A DNA stretch of 17,913 nucleotides from Dyella_B sp966430775 (GTDB taxonomy: Bacteria > Pseudomonadota > Gammaproteobacteria > Xanthomonadales > Rhodanobacteraceae). The notes beneath the pieces are model-generated. The model was given only the letters and a program-made list of their open reading frames with translations. It did not search any database and had not been told where the DNA came from. Every line of letters begins with the position of its first letter. Position 1 is the stretch's first letter. Below, one piece after another: positions 1 to 6,888 of this stretch. Position numbers and translations under genes: made by a program. The stretch lies in contig CBJMMB010000082.1 in the NCBI GenBank assembly GCA_966430775.1, positions 1 to 17,913 of the forward strand. The letters are read 5' to 3'.

Positions 1-49
1 GCCCGCTGATTTCGCTCAACATATCAGCCGAAAAACGAGGGGATATTTC

Positions 50-71
50 AGGGTTCGCACCCCAACCTACG
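50..71 (-). repeat. Degenerate single unit of a REP-like intergenic repeat
   Basis: Read on the minus strand this stretch begins GTAGGTTGGGGTGCGAACCC. It resembles a shortened version of the arms of the inverted repeat at 2029-2117, which begin GTAGGTTGGGTTGAGGCGCA and end in AAAACCCAACG. It lies directly against the stop codon of the DUF3501 gene. A run of five T follows on the minus strand (31-35), so the stretch may also serve as a weak transcription end for the cluster, but no strong stem precedes the run. Family membership rests on visual similarity only. Confidence 0.4.
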
Positions 72-653
72 TCAGTCGAAATCTTCGGCAAGTGCCTTGC
101 GCAAGGTTTCAGATAACGTAACTTCCTCGCACATCAACGAATGCGTCGAAGCCAGCTTCACCGCCGCACCGCTTTTCCAAGCCTCGATCATCCCCTCACT
201 CAACTCGAAACGCAGAAAATGCACCGCAGCGGTTTTTTCCTCCGTGCTGCGATCCATGTCTTCATCCGCAATCGCCGTCACCGACGGATGCCCGCTTACC
301 GTCAGCGTAATGCCATGCTCGAGTCCGGTCAGCCGCGCCAATTCGCGCTTGCGCTGTTCCGCATCGGGATATTCGATAAACAGCGTCGCCTTCAGATTCT
401 TTCCATCGGGAATAAGCGGGTTGTAGGCATCCAGTTCCTCCTCGATGCCGTTCGCTTCGAAGATGCGCTCGATGCGCAACATTTCCTGGATCTGATACTG
501 GATGGTGAGGCGATCCTCGAAGACCAGCGTAAGATGCGCGCCCACGTGCACGCGGCGCTGCTTCTTGTGCGCCATCACGCGCGTACGGAAATCGGCGCGT
601 TGCGCCGCATAAGCTTCGAGCGAAAGCAGATCGTGGCGCTGCAAGGTGTGCAT
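72..653 (-). CDS. DUF3501 family protein
   Basis: A 193-residue soluble protein with no signal peptide, membrane segment or metal-binding Cys cluster. It opens MHTLQRHDLLSLEAYAAQR and carries the basic stretch AHKKQRRVHVGAHLTL, followed by LRIERIFEANGIEEELDAYN and PLIPDGKNLKATLFIEY, a pattern I recognise as the DUF3501 family. The family has no established biochemical function. Its ATG is 2 nt after the stop of the Fe-S protein gene, so the two are almost certainly co-transcribed and probably translationally coupled. A GGA lies roughly 8-10 nt upstream of the start. In many proteobacteria, DUF3501 genes accompany a rubrerythrin and a GlpC-like Fe-S protein, as here, which suggests a role in the same redox or stress process. 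That role is inferred from context only. Confidence 0.85.
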   Translation of the reverse strand: MHTLQRHDLLSLEAYAAQRADFRTRVMAHKKQRRVHVGAHLTLVFEDRLTIQYQIQEMLRIERIFEANGIEEELDAYNPLIPDGKNLKATLFIEYPDAEQRKRELARLTGLEHGITLTVSGHPSVTAIADEDMDRSTEEKTAAVHFLRFELSEGMIEAWKSGAAVKLASTHSLMCEEVTLSETLRKALAEDFD

Positions 654-655
654 GG

Positions 656-1999
656 TCAGATTCCGTAGGCCTTGCGCAGCAGGCTCAAAGGATGCTCCGC
701 TGCGGGTTTGTCATCCAGGCCGTGCGCGATATGGCCGCCGGCCATCGGGCAGTCGCTGGTGAAATGCGTGGCGTCGGCTTGCACTACGCGGTTTTCCACC
801 GGCTTGGCGAGCTTGCGCGACAGCGCGTAAGTCTTGTGTTTGACGCCGTAAGTGCCGTCGTGGCCGGAGCAGCGTTCGATCACGGTGACTTCCGTATCCG
901 GCACGAGTTGCAGGATATCGCCGGTTTTCGGGCCGATCTTCTGCACGCGCTGGTGGCACGGCACCTGCCAGGCGATCTTGCCCAGCGATTGCTTGAAGTC
1001 GGTGGCGAGCAGGCCGGCCTTGTGGCGTTCGGCCAGGTATTCGAACGGATCGAAGAAGCGATCGCGCACCAGTGCGACGTCTTCGTCATCTGGAAACATC
1101 AGCGGCAGTTCCTGCTTGAACATCAGCACGCAGGACGGAATGGCCGCAGTGAAATCCCAGCCTTCGCGCGCCATGTTTGCGAGCACCGGCATATTGCGTT
1201 CCTTGTACTTGCGCACGGTGTCGAGATCGCCCAGCTCGAATTTCGGCATGCCGCAGCAGCTTTCCTGCTCCACCAGGCGCACGGGAATGGCGTTGTGCGT
1301 GAGCACGGCGGCCAGGTCTTCCACCACGCCCGGTTCGGAGTGGTCGCAATAGCAGGTGGCGAAAATCGCGACTTTGCCGCGCGTGCGTCCCGCCGGTTTG
1401 GCTTCGCCTTCGCCATCCAGCTTGCGCAGACGCTTGCGCGCGGTGGGTGTGTGATAGGTCGGTACGCGCGCCTTGGCATCCACGCCCATGGTTTTTTCCA
1501 GCAGCTTGCGCGCGGTGGGATTCCTGTTCGCGGCATTGATGGTCTGCACCACCACCGGAATGGAGGCGAGCTTGCCGACCGCGCGGGTGTTGGAAAGCAC
1601 GCGCGCGGAAAGCGGTGCGCCATGTTCGCGAAACGCCACTGCCTTGGCGCGCAGCATCACGTGCGGAAAATCCACGTTCCACGGATGCGGCGGCACGTAG
1701 GGGCATTTGGTGAGGTAGCACAGGTCGCACAGGTAGCATTGCTCCACCACCTTGGCGTAATCGCTTTTCGCCACGCCGTCGATTTCCATCGATGCGGAGT
1801 TGTCGATCAGGTCGAACAGCGTGGGAAACGCGTGGCAGAGGCTGACGCAGCGGCGGCAGCCATGGCAGATGTTGAAGACGCGCTCCATTTCCTGATCGAG
1901 CGCCTGCTGATCCCAGAACTCGGGCTTCAACCAGTCCAGCGGATGGCGGGTCGGCGCTTCGAGGCTGCCTTCGCGAACGGTGCCGGTGGGTTCTGCCAT
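656..1999 (-). CDS. Heterodisulfide reductase/GlpC-like iron-sulfur oxidoreductase
   Basis: A 447-residue cytosolic Fe-S protein of the GlpC/HdrD-like group (COG0247 type). Two 4Fe-4S motifs stand near the N-terminus: CHGCRRCVSLCHAFP (Cys 45, 48, 51, 55) and CYLCDLCYLTKCPY (Cys 88, 91, 94, 99). Two CCG-type cysteine domains follow. The first has Cys 216, the pair Cys 248-249 in ESCCGMP and Cys 290. The second has PCH (348), ERCSGHDG (377) and SDCPMAGGH (417), so its usual Cys pair is reduced to a single Cys followed by Ser. The start at 1999 is preferred because GGAG lies about 7 nt upstream. An open frame continues to 2107, but that extension runs through an inverted repeat and is not coding-like. 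The electron donor and substrate are unknown. It is not part of a glpABC operon here; its neighbours are rubrerythrin and DUF3501. Confidence 0.88.
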   Translation of the reverse strand: MAEPTGTVREGSLEAPTRHPLDWLKPEFWDQQALDQEMERVFNICHGCRRCVSLCHAFPTLFDLIDNSASMEIDGVAKSDYAKVVEQCYLCDLCYLTKCPYVPPHPWNVDFPHVMLRAKAVAFREHGAPLSARVLSNTRAVGKLASIPVVVQTINAANRNPTARKLLEKTMGVDAKARVPTYHTPTARKRLRKLDGEGEAKPAGRTRGKVAIFATCYCDHSEPGVVEDLAAVLTHNAIPVRLVEQESCCGMPKFELGDLDTVRKYKERNMPVLANMAREGWDFTAAIPSCVLMFKQELPLMFPDDEDVALVRDRFFDPFEYLAERHKAGLLATDFKQSLGKIAWQVPCHQRVQKIGPKTGDILQLVPDTEVTVIERCSGHDGTYGVKHKTYALSRKLAKPVENRVVQADATHFTSDCPMAGGHIAHGLDDKPAAEHPLSLLRKAYGI

Positions 2000-2028
2000 G
2001 GACGTCTCCGTGGTGCGACGTGCTTCAT

Positions 2029-2117
2029 GTAGGTTGGGTTGAGGCGCAGCCGAAAACCCAACGCGAGATGCATACATGACGACGTTGGGTTTTCGGCTGC
2101 GCTTCAACCCAACCTAC
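2029..2117. repeat. Long inverted repeat (two REP-like units head to head)
   Basis: The arms 2029-2063 and 2083-2117 are 35 nt each and complementary except for one position, where G faces T (a wobble in RNA). They are separated by a 19-nt loop. Each arm is itself partly dyadic, with GTTGGGTT near one end and AAACCCAAC at the other. It fills most of the 143-nt gap between the rubrerythrin stop and the Fe-S protein start, so a transcript of the cluster would fold into a very stable hairpin there. It could limit read-through or stabilise the upstream rubrerythrin message. I see no transposase or RAYT gene in the window. Confidence 0.85.
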
Positions 2118-2142
2118 CGGGCATGGCGCAGGCTTTGCGCCT

Positions 2143-2562
2143 TTACGCCAATTCGTTCAATGCCTTTTGAAAGCGATTCGCATGCGAACGCTCCGCTTTG
2201 GCCAGCGTTTCGAACCAGTCGGCGACTTCCTCGAAACCTTCGTCGCGCGCGGTCTTGGCCATGCCCGGATACATGTCGGTGTATTCGTGGGTTTCGCCGG
2301 CGATGGCGCTTTCCAGGTTCAGCTTGGTGGGACCGAAGGGCCTGCCGGTGGCGGGATCGCCGCACTGTTCGAGGTATTCCAAGTGGCCGTGCGCGTGGCC
2401 GGTTTCGCCTTCGGCGGTGGAACGAAATACCGCGGATACGTCGTTGTAGCCTTCCACATCGGCTTTCGATGCGAAGTACAGATAGCGGCGGTTGGCTTGC
2501 GATTCGCCGGCGAACGCGTCTTTCAGATTCTGCTCCGTCTTGGAGCCTTTGAGCTTGCTCAT
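2143..2562 (-). CDS. Rubrerythrin-like diiron protein (no rubredoxin domain)
   Basis: A 139-residue ferritin-like four-helix protein. The diiron ligand pattern of rubrerythrins is complete: Glu20 in AGESQANRRY, Glu53 and His56 in EGETGH, Glu90 and Glu93 in AGETHEY, and Glu124 and His127 in KAERSH. The C-terminal rubredoxin domain with its two CxxC pairs is absent and the only cysteine is Cys67, so electrons must come from a separate partner. The neighbouring Fe-S protein is an obvious candidate, but this is inference. Rubrerythrins typically reduce hydrogen peroxide in the cytosol. The start at 2562 has GAGGTGAT about 5 nt upstream and opens MSKLKGSKTEQNLKDAF; the frame remains open to 2916 but that part is low-quality sequence overlapping the aminopeptidase end. 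It is first in the cluster and separated from the next gene by the inverted repeat. Confidence 0.92.
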   Translation of the reverse strand: MSKLKGSKTEQNLKDAFAGESQANRRYLYFASKADVEGYNDVSAVFRSTAEGETGHAHGHLEYLEQCGDPATGRPFGPTKLNLESAIAGETHEYTDMYPGMAKTARDEGFEEVADWFETLAKAERSHANRFQKALNELA

Positions 2563-2653
2563 AACATCACCTCGTGGCGTTGGGCTTGAGAGGGCAATGC
2601 AAGAGGAGACCTGACGGTCGACTTTTCGAGCGTAGCGTTCGCTAGGACGATTA

Positions 2654-2668
2654 TGAAATTGATTATTT
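2654..2668 (-). promoter_or_regulatory. Fur-box-like sequence upstream of the rubrerythrin gene
   Basis: The minus strand here reads AAATAATCAATTTCA, which agrees at 11 of 15 positions with the 7-1-7 Fur core TGATAATCATTATCA. It lies in the only AT-rich stretch (about 2640-2700) between the rubrerythrin start and the aminopeptidase end, about 90 nt upstream of the ATG, where a promoter is expected. AT-rich DNA gives such matches by chance, and I could not fix a convincing -35/-10 pair. Confidence 0.25.
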
Positions 2669-2711
2669 TTATGAAGACGATTGGCAACGGCTATAAAGTT
2701 GCCATGGTTGG

Positions 2712-2748
2712 CATTCCCTCGCCCCGGCAACGCCAGGGCGAGGGAATG
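2712..2748 (-). terminator. Perfect 13-bp hairpin after the aminopeptidase gene
   Basis: CATTCCCTCGCCC (2712-2724) and GGGCGAGGGAATG (2736-2748) are exact inverted copies around an 11-nt loop. The hairpin begins 12 nt past the aminopeptidase stop on the minus strand. There is no T-run on either side, so it is either a Rho-independent-like end of a weak type or an mRNA 3'-stabilising hairpin. It also separates the aminopeptidase from the rubrerythrin cluster promoter. Confidence 0.6.
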
Positions 2749-2759
2749 GATGTAAACGC

Positions 2760-5444
2760 TTAACGCAGAAGCACCGCAGGATCCTGCTTCGCCTTCAACG
2801 CTGCGCACAGCAAGGTCTGCTCGCGCGTTTGCGCCAGGCCGCGATCCGCACCGGTGATGTCCTTCAGGCGCGGCTTGAAGTACGCCTGCAGGCGGTCGGC
2901 TTCGGCGGTGGAGCAACTGCCGCCGCCCACCAGCTTCGGCAGCACGCCGCTGGCGAAGCTGCCGGTGCGTCCCAGCACCTGGTCATAGTGGCCGGTGAAC
3001 CACTGCCACAGCGCTTCGCGTGCGGCAGGCGTATCGCGACCGCCGCGCAGGATCGCCGCCATCTCGCCGACCTTCACCTGCTTGCTGAGTGCGAAATCGC
3101 GTGTCTGGTTGGCCAGCTCCGGCGTATCGGCCGCGGCGAGGCCGGCCAGCATCGCATTGCGCTGGGCCGGATCGGTGGTTTGCGGCAGTTCGGCGATCAA
3201 CGCATCGAGCGCGGGCTTGCCGTGTTCCTGCACGGATACGGCCAGTGCGTCGCCGAGCAGATCGGCGTCAGCTGCGGCCAGATCCAGATGGCCGTCGGTT
3301 TTCTTCGTTAGCGCGGCATCGCCTTGCTTGAGCAATTCCGCGCGTACTTCCGGCAGCTTGAAATCCAGCGCCAGTGCATGCGCCAGCGCCGCGCGCAGCA
3401 GCGAATCGCCGTCGGGCTCGCCGGGCTTGCGGTGATAGCCCAGTCGCGTCATGCGCGGCAGGTAGGCTTCTTTCACCCACTTCACGATGACGGCACGCTG
3501 CGCATCGGTGGCGGCTTCGTGCCGGTAGATCCAGCTGACCGTGCCGAGCGGAGCGACCACCACTTCACGCGTGCTCGCGCCGGCCAGCGGCTTGAGCGCG
3601 GCGAGTGCGTCGGCGGCATTCAGATCACCGTGGCGGAAGCCGGCATCGATACCGTCGGCGTAGGCAAGCTGTTCCGTATCGGCCAGTGCGGCGACGTGCG
3701 CGGTAAGCGCATGCCATTCCGGCTTGGCCAGGCTGAAGCGGTAATAGCCGCGTGCGTTGGCGTTGGGCATGATCCAGGTGGGCGTGCTGGCGCCTTCCAA
3801 CGTCATGGTGCCGGAAGCTTTATCGAGCATTTCGCAGCTCACCTTGCTGCCTTCGGCGGTGCCGTAGCGAACGCACACCGGAATGCCCCACACGTGCGCC
3901 GCATCGCCGCTGCTGCCGACCGGCAGGTAACGGTTCTGGCTCAGGTGCAGCGCGGTTTTTCCGTTCTTCTGCTCCAGCCTGGTCTGCACGTACGGTACGC
4001 CGGCCTGGTTGAGGAAGCTGTCGAAGGCATGCTTGAACGCTTCGCCCTGATTCGCCGCGGTGGCGATGGCGTCGATCAGATCGTCCGCGGTGGCGTTGCC
4101 GAACTTGTGCTGCTGGATGTACGCGCGCATGCCTTGCTGGAACGTGTCTTCGCCGACATAGCCTTCGAACATGCCCAGCACCGCGGCGCCCTTGCGATAG
4201 GTGATGCTGTCGAACGCGGTTTCGATATCGCCGTTGCCGGTGATCGGCTGGCGAATCTTGCGCGCGCTGACCAGGCTGTCGTTCTCCATCGCGTCTTCGG
4301 CGGTGGTGATGCGATCGAGATCGGCGCGGTATTCCGGGTGCACCTTCATGGTGACTTTCTGCTGCATCCAGGTGGCGAAGGCTTCGTTGAGCCACAGATC
4401 GTCCCACCAGGCGAGCGTTACGGTGTCGCCGGTCCATTGATGCGCCAATTCATGCGCGGTCACGTTGAACGAGCCGCGCACGTACTTGGCCGGCGAATCC
4501 GGATCGAGCAACAGCAACCAGTCGCGGAAGGTGACCAGGCCGGGGTTTTCCATCGCGCCGGCGGAGAAGTCCGGCGCAGCGAGCAGGTCGAGCTTGCCGA
4601 ACGGATAGCCGAAGCCGTAGTAGTTCTCCAGCGTGTGGATGATGCTGGGCGTTTCGCTCAGCACGTGCTGCAGGCGATGGCCTTCGCCATGCGCCGCGAT
4701 GCCGCGGAGTTTCAATACATCGCTGCGGTATTCGCTCGGCGCAATGTCCGGACCGTTGACGATATCCCACGGCCCAACCGCGAACGCCACCAGATAGGTG
4801 GGCAACGGCTGCGTGCGGGCGAAGCTCAGCGTTTTCCATTTGTCGCCAGCGGCGGTTTCGCTGATCTGCTTAGTGTTGGCTACCGCGGTGAGATCCGACG
4901 GAATGGTCAGCGTGATGTCGTAAGGCGTCTTGAAATCCGGTTCGTCGAAACCGGGGAAGGCGAAGCGCGCGCTGATCGGTTCCATCTGCGTCATCGCATA
5001 CGGCGTGCCGGCGTGGGTCACCTTGTACAGGCCTTGCAACTGCTGGTTGAGCGGCGCGCTGAATTCGAGAGTGATGGTGAGTGCCTGCGGTTGCAGCACG
5101 CTGCCGAAGTCGACGCGCGCCACGCCTTCCTGCAGGGCGACGACCACGTATTTGCCGTCGTGCTGCGTGCCGCTCGCATCGGTGATCGTCACCTTGCTCA
5201 CGTTCAAGTCGTGGCCGTTGAGCCACAGATGATCGGCCGCCTGTTTCAGATCGACCTTGATGACGGTGGTGCCGGTGAAATCCTTCTGCGCGGGATCGAC
5301 CTTGAACGCCAATTGATAGGACTGCGGTTGCGCCCAGCGCGGCAGCTTGCCGTGCGGCGCCTGGTCGGCCGGCGTTGCCGCGAATGCAGCGCTGCAACAT
5401 GCGGCAAGCGCAGTCAGTACGAATGAGCGGGCGAGACGGTGCAC
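2760..5444 (-). CDS. Secreted M1 family zinc aminopeptidase
   Basis: An 894-residue metallopeptidase that removes N-terminal residues from peptides. The gluzincin signature is complete: GAMENPG at about residues 296-302, HELAH with zinc ligands His331 and His335 and catalytic Glu332, and the third ligand Glu354 in LWLNEAFATW. The DSITYRKGA segment further on should hold the catalytic Tyr. An N-terminal beta-domain and a C-terminal ERAP1-like helical domain account for the length. The N-terminus MHRLARSFVLTALAACCSA is a signal peptide. Cleavage may be at AFA|A (22/23) by signal peptidase I, but LAAC at 13-16 also fits a lipobox, so a lipoprotein is possible. The start is taken as the GTG at 5444 because AGGAGG lies exactly 6 nt before it; the frame stays open to another GTG at 5477, whose upstream context is poorer. 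It is transcribed alone, divergently from the response regulator. Confidence 0.92.
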   Translation of the reverse strand: MHRLARSFVLTALAACCSAAFAATPADQAPHGKLPRWAQPQSYQLAFKVDPAQKDFTGTTVIKVDLKQAADHLWLNGHDLNVSKVTITDASGTQHDGKYVVVALQEGVARVDFGSVLQPQALTITLEFSAPLNQQLQGLYKVTHAGTPYAMTQMEPISARFAFPGFDEPDFKTPYDITLTIPSDLTAVANTKQISETAAGDKWKTLSFARTQPLPTYLVAFAVGPWDIVNGPDIAPSEYRSDVLKLRGIAAHGEGHRLQHVLSETPSIIHTLENYYGFGYPFGKLDLLAAPDFSAGAMENPGLVTFRDWLLLLDPDSPAKYVRGSFNVTAHELAHQWTGDTVTLAWWDDLWLNEAFATWMQQKVTMKVHPEYRADLDRITTAEDAMENDSLVSARKIRQPITGNGDIETAFDSITYRKGAAVLGMFEGYVGEDTFQQGMRAYIQQHKFGNATADDLIDAIATAANQGEAFKHAFDSFLNQAGVPYVQTRLEQKNGKTALHLSQNRYLPVGSSGDAAHVWGIPVCVRYGTAEGSKVSCEMLDKASGTMTLEGASTPTWIMPNANARGYYRFSLAKPEWHALTAHVAALADTEQLAYADGIDAGFRHGDLNAADALAALKPLAGASTREVVVAPLGTVSWIYRHEAATDAQRAVIVKWVKEAYLPRMTRLGYHRKPGEPDGDSLLRAALAHALALDFKLPEVRAELLKQGDAALTKKTDGHLDLAAADADLLGDALAVSVQEHGKPALDALIAELPQTTDPAQRNAMLAGLAAADTPELANQTRDFALSKQVKVGEMAAILRGGRDTPAAREALWQWFTGHYDQVLGRTGSFASGVLPKLVGGGSCSTAEADRLQAYFKPRLKDITGADRGLAQTREQTLLCAALKAKQDPAVLLR

Positions 5445-5450
5445 GGTGAG

Positions 5451-5456
5451 CCTCCT
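5451..5456 (-). promoter_or_regulatory. Ribosome binding site setting the GTG start of the aminopeptidase
   Basis: The minus strand reads AGGAGG, the full anti-Shine-Dalgarno match, 6 nt before GTG at 5444-5442. This favours 5444 over the in-frame upstream GTG at 5477, and it places a normal signal peptide at the N-terminus. Confidence 0.8.
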
Positions 5457-5515
5457 ACGACGATCAAAAGGAATCACGCTAGGTTGCGTAAGCGGTTTAC
5501 CACAGTGCCAAAAGG

Positions 5516-5527
5516 CATAGTCCTATG
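5516..5527. promoter_or_regulatory. 12-bp palindrome in the divergent promoter region
   Basis: CATAGTCCTATG consists of CATAG and its complement CTATG around two bases. It lies between the divergently transcribed aminopeptidase (start 5444) and response regulator (start 5557), about 30 nt before the latter. Its position suits an operator acting on one or both genes. No regulator can be assigned; the adjacent response regulator is the simplest candidate. Confidence 0.4.
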
Positions 5528-5556
5528 AATTCGGCTGCGCATCCCACCTAAGCTGG

Positions 5557-6342
5557 ATGCAATCCCTTCACGAGCCACGCATGTCGATGCACGATCACCG
5601 GCAGCTATCCGCCTATGCATCCATCTCGTCTTTGCGCATCCTCGTCGTAGAGAACGATGTGGAGATACGCCAGCGGGTGCTGCTGCCGGCCTTGCGCAAG
5701 CATGGCTTTGACATGTGCGAGGGCGGCACCGCGGCCGAGCTGTATCGGCACATGCTGGCGCAGTCGTTCGACATCGTGGTGCTCGACCTGCAACTGCCCG
5801 ACGAAAGCGGCCTGGCCGTGACCAGGCATCTGCGCGCGATCTCGAACGTCGGCATCGTCATGTTCACCGACTGGCATGCCCGCCACCATCACGCGCAATT
5901 GCTGCAGGCCGGTGCGGACGTATGCCTGCCCAAGCCGGCTGATGGGGAAACGCTGGCGGCAACCTTGTTGAGTCTTGCGCGCCGCTTGAGCGTGCGTGTA
6001 TCGCCATCCGCCACAACGGATGACGCCGCCATGCCGCCGTGGCAATTGGCGGACGGCGGTTGGCGGCTGGTGTCACCGCTGGGCAAGGCGATCGCATTGA
6101 CCGCTTCCGAACGCAGCGTGTTGACGATGTTGGTGGCGGAGGTGGGACAACCGGTGTCGCGCGATGCCTTGTTGCAGGCCTTGAATCGCGGTGTGCAAGG
6201 ATTCGATCCGCATCGCCTGGAAATGATGATTCACCGCTTGCGCAAGAAGGCGCTGACGCAAGCCGGCCAGCGATTGCCATTGCTCACCGTCAGGGGCGTT
6301 GGCTATCTGTTGGCCTGCGACGGCGATATGTCGGTCGCTTGA
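5557..6342 (+). CDS. OmpR/PhoB-type response regulator (orphan)
   Basis: A 261-residue two-component regulator with an N-terminal receiver domain (about residues 26-145) and a C-terminal winged-helix DNA-binding domain (about 160-255). The receiver has the acidic pocket ENDVE (Glu32, Asp34), the phospho-acceptor Asp77 in VVLDLQLPD, Thr104 in VMFTDW and Lys126 in LPKP, so it should be phosphorylatable. The output domain shows the OmpR pattern: LTASERSVLTMLVAEVGQPV, then MMIHRLRKK as recognition helix and LLTVRGVGYLL as wing. Starts at residues 9 and 11 are possible alternatives; none has a strong ribosome site. No histidine kinase gene is adjacent, so the partner is encoded elsewhere. The gene sits between the aminopeptidase and the giant adhesin, and regulation of the adhesin is a reasonable but unproven guess. 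Confidence 0.9.
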   Translation: MQSLHEPRMSMHDHRQLSAYASISSLRILVVENDVEIRQRVLLPALRKHGFDMCEGGTAAELYRHMLAQSFDIVVLDLQLPDESGLAVTRHLRAISNVGIVMFTDWHARHHHAQLLQAGADVCLPKPADGETLAATLLSLARRLSVRVSPSATTDDAAMPPWQLADGGWRLVSPLGKAIALTASERSVLTMLVAEVGQPVSRDALLQALNRGVQGFDPHRLEMMIHRLRKKALTQAGQRLPLLTVRGVGYLLACDGDMSVA

Positions 6343-6356
6343 AAGTTCGCCCGCAG

Positions 6357-6376
6357 GCTGGGATGCCAATCCCAGC
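6357..6376 (+). terminator. Hairpin after the response regulator, with a competing partner
   Basis: GCTGGGAT (6357-6364) and ATCCCAGC (6369-6376) form a perfect 8-bp stem with a GCCA loop, starting 14 nt past the stop codon. No U-run follows. The 5' arm overlaps TGGGATGCCA (6359-6368), which is exactly complementary to TGGCATCCCA at 6410-6419, so a second, mutually exclusive stem is possible. This makes it a terminator or attenuator-like element. Confidence 0.5.
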
Positions 6377-6575
6377 ATTCCCTTGTACATGCATATCTCG
6401 ACGCCGTGATGGCATCCCAATGCATGACACAACACATCGCGCGACAACAACGCCATGCATCTGCGCCTACGCGTTTTCGATGTAAGGCGAACACCGTGGT
6501 TCCCGCGGTGAGCACCAAAATATGTGTCAGATGATTCCTCAGCATGTTTGTTGAAACGACTTATCCGTTTCGCTG

Positions 6576-6602
6576 CATGACGACGCGTTGCGCATCGTCA
6601 TG
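6576..6602. repeat. Near-perfect 12-bp inverted repeat
   Basis: CATGACGACGCG (6576-6587) and CGCATCGTCATG (6591-6602) pair over 12 positions with one C-A mismatch around a 3-nt TTG loop. It lies about 300 nt before the adhesin start. As DNA it could be an operator. As RNA it would be a very stable hairpin; no T-run follows in the plus direction. Confidence 0.5.
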
Positions 6603-6671
6603 TCACGCGATGCGAGGCGCGGCAACAACCATGCGCGTCATGCATCGCAGCAACGGTACTTCAATGACACC

Positions 6672-6698
6672 GTGAGCTTGGTGAGGTTGGTGATTTTT
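6672..6698 (+). repeat. Three tandem 9-bp repeats upstream of the adhesin
   Basis: GTGAGCTTG, GTGAGGTTG and GTGATTTTT follow one another without gaps, the third copy being degenerate. A nine-base period and the location about 200 nt before the adhesin ATG suggest either protein-binding half-sites or a slippage-prone tract. Chance is possible for such short units. Confidence 0.35.
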
Positions 6699-6882
6699 CG
6701 TGCGATTGCGTGAGTGACACCCCTCATCGCGATCCGGATGCTCCGTTGCCATACCCATCCAACACCGCTCATGCAGGGCGGACGTGGATCACATGGACAG
6801 CAGGGCCCAGGGGCGCAACACAGCTTCGTTGCCTTGGTATCGCATGCCGCCGCGCGTGCGTCCTGCGTCTTCACTTGCACGG

Positions 6883-6888
6883 AGGAGG
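6883..6888 (+). promoter_or_regulatory. Ribosome binding site of the adhesin gene
   Basis: AGGAGG lies 9 nt before the ATG at 6898. The open frame extends back to 6784, but this site and the ESPR-type N-terminus MNKIYSKVWNASLG fix the start at 6898. Confidence 0.85.

Noticed and set aside
5..28. A small hairpin GCTGAT/ATCAGC at the window edge
   Set aside because: Six pairs around a 12-nt loop are too weak to call, and the flanking sequence is cut off by the window.
692..2032. A 446-codon plus-strand open frame
   Set aside because: It is antisense to the Fe-S protein, whose cysteine motifs are clearly genuine.
2640..2700. An FNR-type site (TTGAT...ATCAA) in the rubrerythrin promoter
   Set aside because: Only the TTGAT half is present; the other half does not fit at the required spacing.
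2563..2916. An N-terminal extension of the rubrerythrin
   Set aside because: The start at 2562 has a good GAGGTGAT site and matches the family's N-terminus. The extension crosses the intergenic region, the hairpin and the aminopeptidase end.
3324..5426. A 700-codon plus-strand open frame
   Set aside because: It is antisense to the M1 aminopeptidase, which carries the intact GAMEN and HELAH motifs. The plus-strand protein has an implausible composition.
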